DNA of 8,303 bases, taken from assembly GCA_002435335.1 (NCBI GenBank), contig DJMI01000038.1, forward strand, positions 1 through 8,303, written 5' to 3'. Shown here piece by piece: positions 6,518 through 8,303 of this stretch. Under the pieces are notes generated by a model, which was not told the origin of the DNA, searched no databases, and was given only the letters and a program-made list of their open reading frames with translations. Position 1 is the first letter of the stretch. Every line of letters begins with the position of its first letter. The position numbers and the translations under genes were made by a program. Origin of the DNA: Nitrosomonas sp. UBA6494. Lineage in GTDB: Bacteria > Pseudomonadota > Gammaproteobacteria > Burkholderiales > Nitrosomonadaceae.

Positions 6518-6570
6518 CTTAATCACCACGCCGCGTTTTCGATACAAATGCGAAACATTGTGGTTTTAAG
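6518..6570. repeat. Nested imperfect inverted repeat in the carbonic anhydrase/rpiA intergenic region
   Basis: CTTAATCACCAC (6518-6529) is matched by GTGGTTTTAAG (6560-6570) with one small bulge. Inside it TTTCG (6537-6541) pairs with CGAAA (6551-6555). It could fold as a nested stem-loop in RNA or serve as a protein site in DNA. No T tract follows on either strand, so it is not an obvious terminator. Confidence 0.45.
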
Positions 6571-6575
6571 TTCAA

Positions 6576-6602
6576 TAAGCATGCTTAATGAGCAAATTAA
6601 GC
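6576..6602. promoter_or_regulatory. Candidate operator upstream of rpiA (overlapping palindromes)
   Basis: TAAGCATGCTTA (6576-6587) is a perfect 12-bp palindrome. It overlaps a second inverted repeat, GCTTAAT (6583-6589), 6 bases, ATTAAGC (6596-6602). A further GCTTAAT copy lies at 6517-6523. The second repeat covers the region between about -40 and -20 of the proposed rpiA promoter, where a regulator would block or contact RNA polymerase. The repeats are seen directly; the regulator is unknown. Confidence 0.45.
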
Positions 6603-6607
6603 TTTCC

Positions 6608-6616
6608 TGGTATGAT
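6608..6616 (+). promoter_or_regulatory. Extended -10 promoter of rpiA
   Basis: TGGTATGAT combines the extended -10 TGn element (6608-6610) with TATGAT (6611-6616), a 5 of 6 match to TATAAT. Transcription would start near 6623, giving a leader of about 33 bases. No good -35 box lies 16-18 bases upstream; extended -10 promoters often manage without one. Confidence 0.5.
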
Positions 6617-6655
6617 AAACGTTATTTTTGTTTAATGATTTAATGTAAAAAGACA

Positions 6656-7315
6656 ATGACACAAGACGAGCAAAAACGAGCAGTTGCGGCGGCGGCCATC
6701 GGATATATTCCTGCAGGTTGTATTGTTGGTGTGGGCACAGGCTCCACTGCTAATTACTTTATCGATGAGTTGGCCAAGATAAAAAATAAAATTGAAGGTG
6801 CAGTAGCAAGTTCCGACGCCACAGCGCAACGGCTAAAAAAGCACGGCATTGAAGTGTTGGATCTCAACAATGTTTCGGATATACCGGTTTATGTCGATGG
6901 CGCCGATGAAATTACCGAGCATTTGCACATGATTAAAGGCGGCGGCGGTGCCTTGACGCGTGAGAAGATAGTTGCTGCGGTTGCACGCAAATTCATTTGC
7001 ATTACTGATCAAACCAAGCTGGTAAATGTATTGGGAAATTTTCCACTGCCAATCGAGGTAATTCCTATGGCGCGCAGCTATGTAGCACGCGAAATCGTAC
7101 AATTGGGTGGGCATCCGGCTTTGCGCCAAGGCTTTATCACAGATAACGGCAATGTCATTTTGGATGTGCATGGTTTGCAGATTCTGAACCCAGTGGAACT
7201 GGAAGGAACTTTGAATCAAATTACCGGTGTAGTTACAAACGGTCTTTTTGCCCGTCGTTCCGCAAACACACTGTTACTTGGCACCGATAACGGTGTACGC
7301 ACCATATCCATTTGA
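6656..7315 (+). CDS. rpiA: Ribose-5-phosphate isomerase A
   Basis: RpiA interconverts ribose 5-phosphate and ribulose 5-phosphate in the cytosolic pentose-phosphate pathway and, in autotrophs, in the regeneration of ribulose bisphosphate in the Calvin cycle. The 219-residue length equals that of E. coli RpiA, and the key residues fall at the same numbers: the phosphate-binding GTGST at 27-31, DGADE with Asp81 and Asp84, Lys94 in KGGGGA, the catalytic base Glu103 in TREK, and Lys121 in DQTK. The C-terminal [15 protein letters not shown] segment is also typical. The Shine-Dalgarno before ATG 6656 is weak (an A-rich stretch with AGA). The gene is divergent from the carbonic anhydrase gene, and phoU follows after 77 bases on the same strand without an obvious terminator between them, so the two may be cotranscribed. 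Confidence 0.97.
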   Translation: MTQDEQKRAVAAAAIGYIPAGCIVGVGTGSTANYFIDELAKIKNKIEGAVASSDATAQRLKKHGIEVLDLNNVSDIPVYVDGADEITEHLHMIKGGGGALTREKIVAAVARKFICITDQTKLVNVLGNFPLPIEVIPMARSYVAREIVQLGGHPALRQGFITDNGNVILDVHGLQILNPVELEGTLNQITGVVTNGLFARRSANTLLLGTDNGVRTISI

Positions 7316-7392
7316 TTTAAAGTTAATGATTTTTTTATCGGTAGCGTGCGCACAAAATTTCCACCTTCAACATCTCAATAGATGCAAAAATA

Positions 7393-8100
7393 ATGCAAAA
7401 CAAAGAACATATTTCGAAGCAATTTGACGCCAATCTCGAAGAAGTTCGCACCCGTGTGCTGCAAATGGGTGGGTTTGTTGAAGAACAAATCGAATCCGCG
7501 ATCGAAGCATTAACGACTGGCAATGAAGAATTGATCAATCAAGTCATTACCCGCGATCACCGCGTCAATGCCATGGAAGTATCGATTGACGAGATTTGCA
7601 ATCAAATCATTGCGCGCAGACAACCCACAGCCAGCGATTTGCGCATGATTATGATGGTGATCAAAACCATTACTGATTTGGAACGTATCGGTGACGAAGC
7701 GGCGAAAATCGCACGTATGGCAAAATTGATTTATTCATCCGATCGCATGCATATTCCACGTTTTAATGAAATCAAACATGTCGCGAGCATTGCAATCGAC
7801 ATGGTGCACAAATCGCTGGATTCTTTTGCACGACTGGACTTGAATGGGGCTGCGCAAATCGTGCGTCAAGACGAATTGGTTGACGAGGAGTTTCGCTCCA
7901 TCCTGCGCCAACTGATCACTTTCATGATGGAAGATCCGCGCAAAATATCAACCTGTCTCGAGATTGTATTTATTGCCAAAGCCATCGAACGTATCGGCGA
8001 TCACGCAAAAAATATGTCGGAATACGTGGTTTATATGGTCAAAGGCAAAGATGTGCGCCATGTAACCGCCGATCAGATCGAGCAGGAAATTAAGGAATAA
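7393..8100 (+). CDS. phoU: Phosphate uptake and Pho regulon regulator PhoU
   Basis: PhoU is a cytosolic helical protein that links the PstSCAB phosphate transporter to the PhoR kinase and keeps the Pho response off when phosphate is plentiful. The 235-residue protein (E. coli: 241) shows the two-fold repeat of three-helix bundles. The metal-binding signature occurs twice, as DLERIGDEAAKIA (95-107) and AIERIGDHAKNM (197-208); MEVSIDEICNQIIARRQP (61-78) is typical of the first bundle. Neither pst genes nor phoBR are adjacent, so those partners must be elsewhere. ATG 7393 has no clear Shine-Dalgarno. It overlaps the stop of a three-codon frame (ATG CAA AAA TAA, 7382-7393) in a TAATG arrangement that could couple translation or be chance. 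The gene converges on a 5'-nucleotidase gene 13 bases away. Confidence 0.96.
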   Translation: MQNKEHISKQFDANLEEVRTRVLQMGGFVEEQIESAIEALTTGNEELINQVITRDHRVNAMEVSIDEICNQIIARRQPTASDLRMIMMVIKTITDLERIGDEAAKIARMAKLIYSSDRMHIPRFNEIKHVASIAIDMVHKSLDSFARLDLNGAAQIVRQDELVDEEFRSILRQLITFMMEDPRKISTCLEIVFIAKAIERIGDHAKNMSEYVVYMVKGKDVRHVTADQIEQEIKE

Positions 8101-8113
8101 GTTTTTTATTCGC

Positions 8114-8303
8114 TCATTGGTTCTGTAACTGATCGATCACCAGCTTTCGTGTTTCGTAGGCTGCGTCGATGCCTGGGTTGACGATGGTAAAACCTGCATT
8201 AGCTTTTAGAAACCCGAATCCTTTTTCATCGCCTCTGGCAAGATAATCGTTGATCGCCAGTTTATAAATTCTCCGCGGATCGATCGTTTTATCGCCGACA
8301 TAC
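8114..8303 (-). CDS. 5'-nucleotidase family protein, C-terminal end only (62 residues)
   Basis: The last 62 codons of a minus-strand gene are visible, with stop TGA at 8114-8116. The sequence DPRRIYKLAINDYLARGDE, followed by KGFGFLK, matches the C-terminal substrate-binding domain of the UshA-type 5'-nucleotidase/2',3'-cyclic phosphodiesterase family, where the pattern D..K.Y.vAtNDfla.GGDGf is common. Here the usual GGDG reads RGDEKG, a small deviation. Such enzymes are usually exported and release phosphate from nucleotides; the metallophosphatase domain, signal peptide and start are outside the window. The convergent neighbour phoU belongs to phosphate control, but a functional link is only inference. 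Confidence 0.8.
   Translation of the reverse strand, partial: YVGDKTIDPRRIYKLAINDYLARGDEKGFGFLKANAGFTIVNPGIDAAYETRKLVIDQLQNQ

Larger units (their letters stand above)
6315..6655. other. 341-base divergent intergenic region between carbonic anhydrase and rpiA
   Basis: This AT-rich stretch holds no plausible gene. From left to right: the carbonic anhydrase ribosome binding site; weak promoter-like matches facing left, of which TTGTGT followed 18 bases later by TATGAA (minus strand, within about 6345-6400) is the least poor; two CAAAG repeats 10 bases apart near 6380-6395; a nested imperfect inverted repeat at 6518-6570; and a group of TTAAGC half-sites and the rpiA promoter at 6576-6616. Both flanking genes are probably controlled here. 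Confidence 0.6.

Noticed and set aside
7316..7392. Terminator or promoter between rpiA and phoU
   Set aside because: There is a T7 run but no stem before it, and no convincing -35/-10 pair; nothing supportable.
8093..8111. GAATAA/TTATTC short hairpin between phoU and the 5'-nucleotidase gene as a bidirectional terminator
   Set aside because: Only six A/T-rich pairs, overlapping the phoU stop, with no G/C core; too weak to call.
8133..8142. TGATCGATCA, a perfect 10-bp palindrome
   Set aside because: It lies inside the 5'-nucleotidase coding sequence and is explained by codon content; such short palindromes occur by chance.

Overview
The window looks like chromosome from an autotrophic betaproteobacterium. 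The best guess is a Nitrosomonas-like ammonia oxidiser, but this is an inference from protein flavour and gene content; no rRNA or other phylogenetic marker is present. All genes look intact except the two cut by the window edges. There are no insertion sequences, tRNAs, rRNAs or CRISPR arrays.

Layout. Positions 1-2295 (minus) hold the N-terminal two thirds of mfd, the transcription-repair coupling factor, running off the left edge. A divergent promoter region (2296-2526) separates it from an exported TPR/TatT-like protein (2527-3369, plus), which is followed after 41 bases by nudB (3411-3878, plus; dihydroneopterin triphosphate pyrophosphatase of folate synthesis). nudB converges on, and overlaps by 20 bases, a minus-strand pair. 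Read in the direction of transcription, that pair is a putative CDCA-like (cadmium/zinc, zeta-type) carbonic anhydrase (6314-5316) followed by a SulP-type anion transporter that lacks a STAS domain (5154-3859). A 341-base regulatory region (6315-6655) separates the carbonic anhydrase from the divergent rpiA (6656-7315), which is followed by phoU (7393-8100). The window ends in the 3' end of a convergent 5'-nucleotidase gene (8114-8303, minus).

How the genes fit together. The most interesting part is 3859-6655. A soluble carbonic anhydrase with a CxDxR motif and a His/Cys-rich metal motif sits directly upstream of a SulP transporter, and a strong 13-bp stem-loop lies between them. A second possible hairpin could cover the transporter's ribosome binding site. 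This resembles a dissolved-inorganic-carbon uptake module: bicarbonate import by SulP and CO2/bicarbonate interconversion by the carbonic anhydrase. The divergent neighbour rpiA belongs to the pentose-phosphate/Calvin-cycle regeneration steps, which fits an autotroph. The rpiA promoter region carries an extended -10 box and a cluster of TTAAGC half-sites that may form an operator. The rest (mfd, nudB, rpiA, phoU, 5'-nucleotidase) is ordinary housekeeping content.
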